Shown here in pieces: positions 33,244 to 42,014 of a DNA stretch of 64,000 nucleotides. Position numbers and translations under genes: made by a program. This stretch comes from Devosia yakushimensis (GTDB lineage: Bacteria; Pseudomonadota; Alphaproteobacteria; Rhizobiales; Devosiaceae), in NCBI RefSeq assembly GCF_030159855.1, contig NZ_BSNG01000001.1:248001-312000 (forward strand), read 5' to 3'. Position 1 is the first letter of the stretch, and each line of letters starts with the position of its first letter. The notes beneath the pieces were generated by a model, which ran no database searches, was not told where the DNA came from, and was given only the letters and a program-made list of their open reading frames with translations.

Positions 33244-34551
33244 ATGAATCCCATTCTTGGCATTGTGCTGATCCTGGTTTTGATCGGGGCCAGCGTGATC
33301 ATTTCCCTCTCCGAAATCGCCTTTGCGGCAGCGCGGGAGGTGCGGATACGGTCCCTGGCCGAGGCGGGCAACACGAAAGCCCTGCGGTTTGTGGCGCTGC
33401 GGGCCAAGTCGGGCGAGGTGATCACGGCGCTGCAGATCGCTACCAATGCGGTGTCGATCCTGGCGGGGACATTGGGTGAGGATGCGCTCGGCCCGGTCTT
33501 CGGCGGGGCATTGCTGGTGCTGGGTGTGCCGCCGGGAGCCGCCGGCCCTATTGGCTCGGTGCTGGCCTTCTGCCTGGTCACCGGGCTTTTCGTGCTTTTC
33601 GCCGATCTCACGCCCAAGCGCATCGCCATGCTGGTGCCCGAAGATGTGGCGCTGGGAATGGTTTGGTTCCCGGAGCTTGCGGTTAAGCTGCTGAAGCCCC
33701 TGGTATGGCTATTCGGCAATATGTCCGACTGGATCATCGGACGCCTCAGGCTCGAACCCAAAGTGCCTGCCGATGCGGTGACGGCCGAAGATTTCCGCAT
33801 GATCCTGGCCGGCGGCGCCGCCTCGGGCGTGCTGATGAAGAACGAGCATCGGCTGATCGAGAATGTGCTGGCGCTCGAACTGCGCAGCGTAACCTCGATC
33901 ATGACCATACGCGACGACATCGTTTATCTCGATCTCAGCGATCCGCTTGAAGTGCAGCAGGATAAGGTGCGGCGGCGGCCATTCTCGCATTATCCGATCT
34001 GTGATGGCGGGATCGATGCGGTGATCGGTTGTGTGCGGGCAGAGGATGTCCTGGCTACCGTGATGGACCGTTCTGAACAGGTGGATTTCGCCAAGGCGCG
34101 GCGCGACGTGCTTTCGGTGCCCGATACACTGAATGTCTGGGAAGTGCTGGCCGAGTTCCAGGCGCAGAGTACCGGGTTTGCTCTGGTGGTGAGTGAATAT
34201 GCACTGGTCGTGGGGCTTGTGACCTTCAAGGATCTCATGGGTGCGCTGATGCAGGGATTGGCCAATCCGTTCGAAGAACAGGCCATTTTGAAGCGCGACG
34301 AGCAGAGCTGGCTGGTGGATGGAGTAGCCCCGTTCATCGATGTGACGCGGGCGCTGGGGATCAAGCACCTGGAGGCCGAGGCAAGCTACGAGACCATTGG
34401 CGGCTTCATCGTCCACCGGCTGCGCCGGGCGGCGCGCAAGGGCGACCGGATCGAGGCGGCGGGCTTTGTGTTCGAAGTGGTGGATGCCGACAAGATGCGG
34501 CTCAACCAGCTGCTGGTGACGAAAGTGGCGGGCAAGAAGGCGGGGGCGTGA
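33244..34551 (+). CDS. CNNM/CBS-domain membrane protein (hemolysin C / CorC family)
   Basis: This 435-aa protein has an N-terminal CNNM (DUF21) membrane region (helices about 3-25, 60-85, 95-120 and 130-155), two CBS domains (about 205-265 and 275-335), and a C-terminal CorC_HlyC transporter-associated domain (about 350-430, ending FVFEVVDADKMRLNQLLVTKV). Relatives take part in Mg2+/Co2+ resistance or efflux. A CorA gene lies next to it in the opposite orientation, fitting a divalent-cation theme. No cytolytic role can be inferred from the hemolysin label. Confidence 0.88.
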   Translation: MNPILGIVLILVLIGASVIISLSEIAFAAAREVRIRSLAEAGNTKALRFVALRAKSGEVITALQIATNAVSILAGTLGEDALGPVFGGALLVLGVPPGAAGPIGSVLAFCLVTGLFVLFADLTPKRIAMLVPEDVALGMVWFPELAVKLLKPLVWLFGNMSDWIIGRLRLEPKVPADAVTAEDFRMILAGGAASGVLMKNEHRLIENVLALELRSVTSIMTIRDDIVYLDLSDPLEVQQDKVRRRPFSHYPICDGGIDAVIGCVRAEDVLATVMDRSEQVDFAKARRDVLSVPDTLNVWEVLAEFQAQSTGFALVVSEYALVVGLVTFKDLMGALMQGLANPFEEQAILKRDEQSWLVDGVAPFIDVTRALGIKHLEAEASYETIGGFIVHRLRRAARKGDRIEAAGFVFEVVDADKMRLNQLLVTKVAGKKAGA

Positions 34552-34589
34552 GTGGCATTCTGTGCCAACCTACCGCCCCCACCCACCGG

Positions 34590-34668
34590 GTCATTCCCGC
34601 GAAAGCGGGAACCCCTGTTTACCTTCCCAACATCGTAAAACGGAGGTTCCCGCTTTCGCGGGAATGAC
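34590..34668. repeat. Palindromic repeat family A (variant)
   Basis: Arms TCATTCCCGCGAAAGCGGGAA and its reverse complement TTCCCGCTTTCGCGGGAATGA flank a short loop region. It lies in the convergent gap between the CNNM gene and corA, where a terminator is expected. Confidence 0.8.
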
Positions 34669-34703
34669 ACCGTGGTGGGTGAGGGGTGGCGGTAGAGCGG
34701 TTT

Positions 34704-35690
34704 CTACAGCCAGCCGCGCTTCTTGAAATAGAGATAGGGCAGCACCGCCGACAGGATCATCAGCGCGATGGCGAAGGGATAGCCGAATTCCCATTTCAGC
34801 TCGGGCATGATGTCGTAGTTCATGCCGTAGATCGAGGCGACCAGCGTGGGCGGCAGGAAGACCACGGCGGCGACTGAGAAGATCTTGATGATCTGGTTCT
34901 GCTCAAGATTGATCAGGCCAAGCGTGGCATCGAGCAGGAAATTGAGTTTGCTCGAGAGCGCACGCGCATGTTCGCCCAGCGAGACGGCGTCGCGCTGGAT
35001 GAGCTTGACCAGCTGGCGGGCATCGCGGCCGGCCCTTGTGACATCGCCATTGGGCGCGATGTGAAAGGCCATCAGCCGGGAAATGCTGACCAGGCTTTCC
35101 TGCACCATGGTCAGGAGCTCGGCCTTGGCGCCAATCTGCTCGATGATGGAGCGCAGGTCCTGCTGCAATTGCTTGGCGCTGCTCTTTTTCTTGCCGAAGA
35201 CGTCGCGCGAGATCTGGTCGATCTCGTTGCCGACGCGTTCCAGCGCATCGGCGGTGCGGTCGATCATGGATTCGAGCAGGCCCAGAAAGACCTGTTCGCC
35301 CGAGCCGCAGGCCGTGCTCTTGGCCTTCTGGGCGCGCAGCGTGAAAGCCAGGAACGGCTTGGGCTCGGCATAGCGCACGGTGACCAGCGTCTCGCCCTTG
35401 AGGATGAAGGTGATGGGGGTTTTGCCGGGCTCGTCGCTATCGAGCTTGTGCAGGCCCGTCATGGTCATGAACTCGGCGCCGTCCTCGCTGTAGAGGCGGG
35501 CGGAAAGCTCGATTTCCTCCATTTCGGCTTGGCTGGGAATGTCGACACCCAGCAATTGTTCAACCAGCCGGTCTTCCTCGGCCGTGGGCTGGAGAAGATC
35601 GAGCCAGACCAGGCCAGTGACGCTGGCGGGGTCGAGCGGAAGGGTGCTTTGCACGAGCCGGGCGGCTTCGTTGTGATATGCGCGCAGCAT
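34704..35690 (-). CDS. corA: Magnesium/cobalt transporter CorA family protein
   Basis: This is a pentameric inner-membrane divalent-cation channel. The 328-aa protein has a large cytoplasmic N-terminal funnel, then two C-terminal helices: residues about 265-290 ending in the selectivity motif YGMN, and 300-322. The C-terminus is YFKKRGWL, as in the family. An AGGAG sequence precedes the ATG. The 327-bp stretch upstream (35691-36017) holds a family C repeat and no visible gene. Confidence 0.93.
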   Translation of the reverse strand: MLRAYHNEAARLVQSTLPLDPASVTGLVWLDLLQPTAEEDRLVEQLLGVDIPSQAEMEEIELSARLYSEDGAEFMTMTGLHKLDSDEPGKTPITFILKGETLVTVRYAEPKPFLAFTLRAQKAKSTACGSGEQVFLGLLESMIDRTADALERVGNEIDQISRDVFGKKKSSAKQLQQDLRSIIEQIGAKAELLTMVQESLVSISRLMAFHIAPNGDVTRAGRDARQLVKLIQRDAVSLGEHARALSSKLNFLLDATLGLINLEQNQIIKIFSVAAVVFLPPTLVASIYGMNYDIMPELKWEFGYPFAIALMILSAVLPYLYFKKRGWL

Positions 35691-35906
35691 TGGGTAGGCT
35701 CCTAAGGTAGACCGCGCGCGGGCTACCGAGCCGACAAGATGTCAGGTCGAGAAGGCCGTGCGCGGGGTCGAAGATCGACTTCGACTGTCGGGGTTCATCT
35801 TGTTTCTCGCGTGTGAAATGGCTGGGCCATCGACAGACCGTCCATGCGCCCGGATTTCGGTTCTGTCAATTGGGGTTAGAGCGATTACGCTCTCCCATGC
35901 ACCGAC

Positions 35907-35986
35907 GCCTCCCTCGGACTTGATCCGAGGTTCCTTACGAGCGCGCGCCGGGCTGGAAATGGCCCTCGGGTCGAGCCCGAGGGAGG
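35907..35986. repeat. Palindromic repeat family C
   Basis: Left arm CCCTCGGACTTGATCCGAGG (35911-35930) has diverged slightly from the right arm at 35963-35984, which has CCCTCGGG/CCCGAGGG. It lies between corA and the GST gene. Confidence 0.75.
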
Positions 35987-36017
35987 CGATTGTGGTTGGG
36001 TGGTATCGGGGCCGAGA

Positions 36018-36668
36018 TCAGGCCTGTTCCAGCGCCCGTCCCGCCGGGAAGATGCCGGACATGACGACGAAGCCGGGGATGCGGCGGACGCGGTCGGTCC
36101 AGCGGCGCAAAGCCGGATAATCCTGGCGGGAAATGCCGCCTTCCTCGCTCAGCATCACATAGGGAAAGCAGGCGATGTCGGCCGTGGTGGGATGGGCGGG
36201 TGAGCAGAGCCAGTCGCGGCCCTCGCGCTCGCCGAACCAGAGATGCTCGTCCATGATACGGAAAATGCGGTGGGCGGATTTCTGGGCTTTTTCGATGTTG
36301 AAATCGTAGTCGAAACCCAGCGCCAGCCGGGCGGCCGAAGCGGTGCTGGTGATGTCGTCGCCCACGGCGTGCCAGCGCAGCACTTGGGCAGTGATGGCCG
36401 GATCGTCGGGGAACCAGAGGCCGGTCTCGTCATATTGCTTGGCGAGATAGGCCAGGATCGCGCCGGAATCGGAGAGGGTGAGATCGCCATCCCTGAGCAC
36501 GGGGAGCTGGCCGAAGGGATTGAGTTTCAGGAACCAATCGGCCTTGTGCTGGCGGCCGGGGAAGAAATCGACCGGCACGATGTCGTAGCGGAGCTTGAGG
36601 ATGCTCATCAGCAGGCGCAGCTTGTAGCAATTGCCCGAGAGTTCGAAGTCGTAAAGGGTGATGGTCAT
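36018..36668 (-). CDS. Glutathione S-transferase family protein
   Basis: This is a 216-aa cytosolic GST. The N-terminal thioredoxin-like domain includes LYDFELSGNCYKLRLLM, FLKLNPFGQLPVLRDGDLTLSDSGAILAYLA (residues about 45-76, with the cis-Pro and the SDS glutathione site), then an alpha-helical C-terminal domain with HPTTADIACFPYVMLSEEGG. It starts 3 nt after the stop of the Rieske-reductase gene, so the two are very likely one transcript. GSTs in such operons may help detoxify or isomerise intermediates; the substrate is unknown. Confidence 0.88.
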   Translation of the reverse strand: MTITLYDFELSGNCYKLRLLMSILKLRYDIVPVDFFPGRQHKADWFLKLNPFGQLPVLRDGDLTLSDSGAILAYLAKQYDETGLWFPDDPAITAQVLRWHAVGDDITSTASAARLALGFDYDFNIEKAQKSAHRIFRIMDEHLWFGEREGRDWLCSPAHPTTADIACFPYVMLSEEGGISRQDYPALRRWTDRVRRIPGFVVMSGIFPAGRALEQA

Positions 36669-36671
36669 GGG

Positions 36672-38369
36672 TCAGATATCCAGAACAAGCCGCGCCGACT
36701 TCGCCCGGCTCACACAGGTCATCATGCAGGCGTTGGACGCTTTTTCGCTGTTGTTGAGATAGACGTCCTGGTGGTCGATTTCGCCTTCGATGACCGTGGT
36801 GAGGCAGGTGCCGCAGGCGCCCTGTTCGCAGGAGGAAGGCACGGTGAGGCCCGCCTCGCGCATGATTTCGAGGATGGTCTTGCCGGCCGGCACATGCAGC
36901 GTCATGGCCGAACGGGCCAGCTCGATCTCAAAGGACGAGGAATTGTCGATGACCTTGTCGTTCTTGAAATATTCGAAATGGATGGCCTCGTCTGGCCAGC
37001 CCTGCGCCGCGGCGGTGGCGCGGACGGATTCGAGCATGGCCGAGGGCCCGCAGACATAGACATGCTGGGCCATCGACCACTCTCCCAAGCTCGTGGCGAT
37101 GGTGGCAGCGATTTCATCGCGCGGCAGGCCCTGGTGGATGATCACCTTGCCATGGAGGGCTTCGAGCTGGTCGCGGAAGGCGGCCTGTTCGCCGCTGCGC
37201 ACGAAATAATGCAGCTCATAGGGCAGGCTCGATTTATCGAGGAAGCGGGCCATGGAGAGCAGGGGGGTGATGCCGATGCCGCCGGCGATCAGCACGGTGC
37301 GGGTGGCGTCGCGGCGCAGCGGGAAATTGTTGCGCGGCTCGGAAATGGCGAGCAGATCGCCCTCGCGTACGGTTTCGACCAGCACCTTGGAGCCGCCCTT
37401 GCCGGCGCTCTCGGCCTTGACGCCGATGACATAGCTCATGAGGTCGCCCGGGCCATTGGTGATGGAATATTGGCGCGTCATGCCATTGGGCAGGTGCACA
37501 TCGATATGGGCGCCCGGCTGGAAGGTGGGTAGATGGCCCTGGCGGGCGGCGAGCTCGAAGCCGATGACGCCATCGGCCGATTGCCATTTGCGCTTGACCA
37601 CGACGGTCATTGTATTGCCGCGCGGAATGGCGATTTCGGGCATGGTGGCGAGATCGGCCGAGACCTTTTCGAAGATGGGTTGCAGCGGCGCGGGGGCCGG
37701 CTTGCGGGTGGCGGCGCGTTCGAGGCGATCACGCAGGCCAGTCAGGAGCTCATTGTAGCGGCGCAGTTCGGCTAGCGGTTCGGCGGGCTGGTCGGCCAGC
37801 AATCCGCGGATGACGGCGCGGCCGGCATCCACCGGCTGGACGAACCAGATGACATTGCCCGAGCGGATGGAAAGGCCGGGCAGGATATCGGCGTATTGGT
37901 CGAGGCGGGCCAGTGCCGCCAGCACATCCTCGGGCTCGGCATTGACCGGCATGGGCCGCAGGGGCAGCCAATCCTTGTCCTCGGCGCCGGGGAAGGGGCG
38001 GAAAGGCTGCTCGTCATTGGCCGCCGACCAGATCAGCCCATAGGCCTCGCGCACCGGATAGGTGCGGTTCTGGATGCGGCGGGCAGGGGCATCGGCGGGG
38101 TGGGCGGGAATATAGGTGCAGCCGGCCGAACGGTTGGCATAGCGCCAGCCGTGGTACTGGCATTTGAGCTCGGCGCCTTCATTGATGCCGATGGAGAGAC
38201 GCACGCCGCGATGCAGGCACCGGTTCTCCCAGACGTTCACATTGCCGTCGTCAGCCCGCCAGACGGCCAGCTCGCGGCCGAGCAACTGGCCCTGATAGAC
38301 GTGGCGGAAGGGCAGGTCCTCGGAGCTGGCGATGGGGTACCAGGTGGGATCGGAGAGGGTGAAGGTCAT
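36672..38369 (-). CDS. Rieske iron-sulfur domain fused to phthalate-dioxygenase-reductase-type flavin/ferredoxin reductase
   Basis: This 565-aa fusion reads, in order: a Rieske [2Fe-2S] domain (about 8-118, with ligands in ENRCLHRG near 51-53 and KCQYHGW near 70-73); a middle segment (about 120-245) resembling part of an oxygenase catalytic domain but with no HxxxxH iron site; an FMN-binding domain (RQYSIT near 300); an NAD-binding domain (IAGGIGITP near 364, VYVCGPSAML near 440); and a C-terminal plant-type ferredoxin (CEQGACGTC near 515-523 plus a later Cys near 553). It can thus carry electrons from NADH to a Rieske centre in one chain. The partner with the catalytic iron is encoded upstream at 38602. 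Confidence 0.9.
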   Translation of the reverse strand: MTFTLSDPTWYPIASSEDLPFRHVYQGQLLGRELAVWRADDGNVNVWENRCLHRGVRLSIGINEGAELKCQYHGWRYANRSAGCTYIPAHPADAPARRIQNRTYPVREAYGLIWSAANDEQPFRPFPGAEDKDWLPLRPMPVNAEPEDVLAALARLDQYADILPGLSIRSGNVIWFVQPVDAGRAVIRGLLADQPAEPLAELRRYNELLTGLRDRLERAATRKPAPAPLQPIFEKVSADLATMPEIAIPRGNTMTVVVKRKWQSADGVIGFELAARQGHLPTFQPGAHIDVHLPNGMTRQYSITNGPGDLMSYVIGVKAESAGKGGSKVLVETVREGDLLAISEPRNNFPLRRDATRTVLIAGGIGITPLLSMARFLDKSSLPYELHYFVRSGEQAAFRDQLEALHGKVIIHQGLPRDEIAATIATSLGEWSMAQHVYVCGPSAMLESVRATAAAQGWPDEAIHFEYFKNDKVIDNSSSFEIELARSAMTLHVPAGKTILEIMREAGLTVPSSCEQGACGTCLTTVIEGEIDHQDVYLNNSEKASNACMMTCVSRAKSARLVLDI

Positions 38370-38462
38370 GGGATCATCCGAAGATATTACGAAGATCGCG
38401 CCACGATCGGATGAGGTCGGTTGAGCTACCCTGGCGTACGGGGCGGCTCGATGCTGATGAAG

Positions 38463-38569
38463 GGCCCTCCCTCCCCCTTGAGGGGAGGGCCGGGGTGGGG
38501 GTAACGAAGTTTGGCATGATAGCCCAACGACCCCCTCCCTCGGTCCCTCCCCTCAAGGGGGAGGGAAGC
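38463..38569. repeat. Inverted repeat family B
   Basis: Arms 38463-38490 and 38545-38569 pair through CCCTCCC/GGGAGGG blocks with TTGAGG/CCTCAA. It sits between the two genes of the split oxygenase. Confidence 0.75.
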
Positions 38570-38601
38570 AATAGAACCGCTGTTGCCGTGGACATCCCCG
38601 G

Positions 38602-39495
38602 TCAACCCGCCGCCGGGATCACGCCATAGGTGATGCCTTTCTGGCTGAGCCAGCGGCGGTAGGCGATGGCGGATTTGTCGGCGCGGATGGGGGTTTCCGA
38701 GCGCGGATCGAGGGGCAGGCGCTTGGGAAACTGGTTTTCGAGAATGGGCTTGTCCTGGCCGAAAATGGTCTGCTGGAAACGCCTGAGATCGGTGATGGTC
38801 GAGGTGGAATCGATCATCGATTGCAGCAGGTGCGCGCGGCAGCGTTCCTCGGTCATGGGCTGCAGGAAAATGGCGATGACATCGCGGCGGCTCTCGTCTT
38901 CCGGGCAGGATTTGTAGAGCACCGAACAGAAGGGGTGCGGCACGCGATAGACATATTCCACTTCCATCGCGCTGGTCGCCGATTTGGCGGCACGCGGCTG
39001 GATGAAGCGGCATCTGGTGGCCAGGACCTCGTCGCGTTCTTCCGAGACCTCGACGTCATATTCCTTGACCTCGGTATGCGGCTCGGCGCCCAGAATGTCG
39101 GTATGGACGTATGGGAAGTGGCCCATATCGAGGAAATTTTCGACGGCGCGCGGGGCCGAGACGTGAATGCCGATGGAGCCGCAGCTCATATTGACGCGAT
39201 CGGCCTCGGCATATTCAGGAATGGGGAAGAGCTCGGCGGGCGGGTTGCCGAAACTGGTCCAGATATAGCCATAGCCTGATGTGACCGGCAGGCGCTCGGC
39301 AATGCTGGCCGGATTGATCTCGTCGCCCTGTTCCTCATCGGTGCGGCGCCAGACGATCGGGGCCCCGGTGCTGTCGCGGGTGATGGCGATTGGGGTATCG
39401 AGCAGTATCGTGGTTTCGACCACGCCGGGCGTGATTTCATCAGTCGCGGCGACGACCTGCCAGAGGTCGCGGGTCAGGGGGTCGATATTGGGCAT
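38602..39495 (-). CDS. Rieske-type oxygenase catalytic subunit lacking the Rieske cluster
   Basis: This 297-aa protein matches the catalytic (C-terminal) part of ring-hydroxylating oxygenase alpha subunits. The mononuclear iron site is complete: ENFLDMGHFPYVH gives bridging Asp123, His126 and His131, and IFGQDKPILENQ gives Asp248. The N-terminal 85 residues keep the start (LWQVVAATDEITPG) and end (YGYIWTSFGNPP) of a Rieske domain, but the CxH and CxxH cluster ligands are absent. Alpha subunits are usually 330-450 aa with both centres. The start at 39495 (MPNIDPLTRDLW) is chosen by similarity. Electrons probably come from the Rieske domain of the neighbouring reductase fusion. Confidence 0.87.
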   Translation of the reverse strand: MPNIDPLTRDLWQVVAATDEITPGVVETTILLDTPIAITRDSTGAPIVWRRTDEEQGDEINPASIAERLPVTSGYGYIWTSFGNPPAELFPIPEYAEADRVNMSCGSIGIHVSAPRAVENFLDMGHFPYVHTDILGAEPHTEVKEYDVEVSEERDEVLATRCRFIQPRAAKSATSAMEVEYVYRVPHPFCSVLYKSCPEDESRRDVIAIFLQPMTEERCRAHLLQSMIDSTSTITDLRRFQQTIFGQDKPILENQFPKRLPLDPRSETPIRADKSAIAYRRWLSQKGITYGVIPAAG

Positions 39496-39580
39496 GAGGC
39501 ATCCGTGGCTTGCTGGGCGCAGCATAGGGCGGTGGGGGCGCGTGGGGCAAGAGGTGGGTGTGACATCCCCGGTATTGGAG

Positions 39581-39695
39581 TACCCCCTCCTAACCTCCCC
39601 TGACAGGGGGAGGGATCTCTCCACTCTTGGAACTGGATCGAGTCACAACCACCGGCATATCCCTCCCCCTATCAGGGGGAGGCTAGGAGGGGGTA
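39581..39695. repeat. Inverted repeat family B, long form
   Basis: An element of about 115 bp bounded by TACCCCCTCCTAACC and its near reverse complement GGCTAGGAGGGGGTA. The inner sequence, including CTCTCCACTCTTGGA, is also found in the copy at 43986-44102, so the whole element, not only the arms, has been duplicated. Confidence 0.82.
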
Positions 39696-39699
39696 TCCG

Positions 39700-40473
39700 C
39701 TACCCCCGATAAATATCAAAATTCCCAAACGCCTGCGTCGTGGCCATGACCTGCAGCCGGTTGACGTTGACGTGGTGGGGCAGGAGCGTCGACCAGATGA
39801 TGGTTTCGGCAATGTCCTCGGCATTCATGGGTTTGGTGTTTTCATAGGGCTTGGCCGCCCGGCTTTCATCGCCCTTGAAGCGGACCAGGGAGAATTCGGT
39901 TTCGGTCAGGCCCGGCTCGATATTGGTGACACGGATATTCTTGCCCTGCACATCGGAGCGGATATTGAGGGCGAATTGCTTCACGAAGGCCTTGGTGGCG
40001 CCATAGACCGAACCGCCGGGATAAGGATAGTCGCCGGCCACCGAACCCAGGGTCACCACATGGCCACCGCCGCGGGCGATCATGCCGGGCAGCAAAGCGC
40101 GCACGGTATAGACCAGGCCGGTGATATTGGTGGCGATCATGGTTTCCCAATCGGTCACGTCGGCTTCGGCGGCCGGCTGCAAGCCAAGCGCCAGACCCGC
40201 ATTGGCGAGGACGATATTGATCTTGTCGAAGGGCGCGGGCAGGGCGGCTATTGCCGCGTCGATGGCTGTGCGGTCCTGCACGTCCAGCTCGATGATGTGG
40301 CAGTTTTCAGCGCCCAGTTCGGCCTGCAGCGCCTTGAGCCGGTCGGTACGGCGGCCGGTCGCGATCACCTTGCCGCCCGCCTCGACATAGCGGCGCGCCG
40401 CGGCGGCACCAAAGCCGGAGGTGGCGCCGGTGATGAAGACGACGAAGCTCTTGGGATCGAGCAACTGATACAT
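39700..40473 (-). CDS. Short-chain dehydrogenase/reductase (YdfG-like)
   Basis: This 257-aa NAD(P)-dependent oxidoreductase shows the cofactor motif TGATSGFGAAAARRY near residue 15, NAGLA near 90, and the catalytic YGATK near 157, with Ser in LGSVAG. The segment ending MATTQAFGNFDIYRG resembles YdfG-type 3-hydroxy acid dehydrogenases. It lies upstream of the split oxygenase on the same strand, 204 bp away with a repeat between, so it may belong to the same pathway. Confidence 0.9.
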   Translation of the reverse strand: MYQLLDPKSFVVFITGATSGFGAAAARRYVEAGGKVIATGRRTDRLKALQAELGAENCHIIELDVQDRTAIDAAIAALPAPFDKINIVLANAGLALGLQPAAEADVTDWETMIATNITGLVYTVRALLPGMIARGGGHVVTLGSVAGDYPYPGGSVYGATKAFVKQFALNIRSDVQGKNIRVTNIEPGLTETEFSLVRFKGDESRAAKPYENTKPMNAEDIAETIIWSTLLPHHVNVNRLQVMATTQAFGNFDIYRG

Positions 40474-40604
40474 GGCGATGTCCTGAAGAATAGTCGGGAA
40501 GGGTGGGCAAGGTGGACCGGCGAGGGTGGGAGCGTCAACGGGGGTGTCTCGGTGACGACGTCGGGTGAGTGTTCCGTTGCTTCACCGCTTGTTTCTCCCA
40601 CCAC

Positions 40605-40684
40605 GTCATTCCCGCGCAGGCGGGAATCCACTCTTTGGCGCACAAGGGAAGAGAAGAATGGATTCCCGCCTGCGCGGGAATGAC
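40605..40684. repeat. Palindromic repeat family A
   Basis: Arms GTCATTCCCGCGCAGGCGGG and CCCGCCTGCGCGGGAATGAC at the ends of an 80-bp element; each arm also folds on itself. It occupies part of the 338-bp divergent gap between the SDR and macA genes; the rest (40685-40811) shows no clear promoter or gene. Confidence 0.85.
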
Positions 40685-40811
40685 GCTGTGAAATATTGAA
40701 TGCCATGTCCATACCCACCTTTCCAAAACTTAACCCGGCTTACCGAGAGCTAACGTGATGGGCGCAGCGGGGGGGATATGGTTGGACAGTACAATCTGGG
40801 GATGAACGGGC

Positions 40812-42014
40812 TTGAAGACAGTCGCGAAGATAGTGGTGGCCTTGCTGGTGATCGGCGGCGCGGCGGGCGCCGGGTGGTGGTTTTTTGCCGCGCCCAAGGC
40901 CGCGACGGTGCCCAATACGGTGACGGTCGCCCGCGCCGATATCGAACAGACCGTCTTGGCGTCGGGCGTGTTGCAGGCCAATTCGCTGGTGAGCGTGGGT
41001 GCCGAGGTTTCCGGCCGGATCGATGCGGTGCATGTCAAGCTCGGGCAGGACGTCAAGAAGGGCGACCTGATCGCCGAGATCGACTCGCTGAACCAGGAAA
41101 ATGCGGTCAAGACCGCCCAGGCCGCGCTCGCTGCCATCCAGGCGCAGAAGCGCGCGCAGCAGGCGACATTGGTGCAGGCGCAGGCCGCACTGGTGCGCAA
41201 TACCTCGCTGAGCGCGGGCAATTTGGTGTCCAAGACTGATCTCGACAGCGCGCAGGCGGCGGTGGATTCATCGCTGGCGCAGATCGACCAGCTCGATGCG
41301 CAGATCGCGCAGGCCGAATTGAGCGTGGAATCGGCCAAGCTCAACCTGTCGCGCACCCAGATCGTGGCGCCCAATGACGGAACGGTCGTGGCCGTACTGG
41401 TGGAGGCGGGGCAGACCGTCAATGCCAACCAGACCACGCCCACCATCGTCAAGATCGCCGATCTCGATACCATGGTGATCAAGGCCGAGATTTCGGAGGC
41501 CGATGTGGTGCGCGTCGCGGCCGGGCAGCGGGTCTATTTCACCATTCTGGGCGAGCCGGACAACCAGATCGACGCCACCCTGCGCGAGATCGAACCGGCG
41601 CCCACCTCGATCAGCGAGGACAGCACCTCGACCGATACGGCCATCTATTACAATGGGCTGTTCGACGTGCCCAATCCCGATCACAAGCTGCGCATTTCGA
41701 TGACGGCGCAGGTGACCATCGTGCTCGACGAGGTGGAAAATGCCCTGGTGCTGTCATCGGGCCTGGTGACGCGGCGCGGGCCCGACGGCAATGCCATGGT
41801 GATGGTCTACGACCCGGCGACTGAACAGACCGAGCCGCGCCGGGTGGAAGTGGGCCTCAACAACAATGTCATGGCCGAGATCAAGAGCGGGCTCAACGAG
41901 GGCGACGAAGTGGTCTCCAATACCGGCGCCAGCGTGCGGGTGCCGACCGGCGGGCAGGGCATGCGCATGGGCGGTGGCGGCGGCATGGTGATGATGGGCG
42001 GCCCCAGGCCATGA
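40812..42014 (+). CDS. macA: Efflux periplasmic adaptor protein (MacA-like)
   Basis: This is the membrane-fusion protein that links an inner-membrane MacB-type ATPase to an outer-membrane channel. The 400-aa protein has one N-terminal membrane anchor (about 5-25), a lipoyl-type half near residue 60-90, an alpha-helical coiled-coil hairpin (about 95-180), then beta-barrel and membrane-proximal domains. The C-terminus is Gly/Met-rich (GGQGMRMGGGGGM). The start is TTG at 40812, with an in-frame stop just upstream, so few other starts are possible. It overlaps macB by 4 nt. Confidence 0.9.
   Translation: MKTVAKIVVALLVIGGAAGAGWWFFAAPKAATVPNTVTVARADIEQTVLASGVLQANSLVSVGAEVSGRIDAVHVKLGQDVKKGDLIAEIDSLNQENAVKTAQAALAAIQAQKRAQQATLVQAQAALVRNTSLSAGNLVSKTDLDSAQAAVDSSLAQIDQLDAQIAQAELSVESAKLNLSRTQIVAPNDGTVVAVLVEAGQTVNANQTTPTIVKIADLDTMVIKAEISEADVVRVAAGQRVYFTILGEPDNQIDATLREIEPAPTSISEDSTSTDTAIYYNGLFDVPNPDHKLRISMTAQVTIVLDEVENALVLSSGLVTRRGPDGNAMVMVYDPATEQTEPRRVEVGLNNNVMAEIKSGLNEGDEVVSNTGASVRVPTGGQGMRMGGGGGMVMMGGPRP

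Noticed and set aside
33244..34551. Toxin (hemolysin) assignment for the CNNM/CBS protein
   Set aside because: The hemolysin name is historical; the domain set is that of a cation-related membrane protein with CBS sensors.
35691..35760. Possible magnesium riboswitch ahead of corA
   Set aside because: I could not find the long paired structure expected of a magnesium-responsive leader; the stretch before the start is short and has only an ordinary ribosome-binding site.
35758..36120. Possible 120-aa gene between corA and GST
   Set aside because: Much of it translates a family C repeat and the rest has no similarity or ribosome-binding site.
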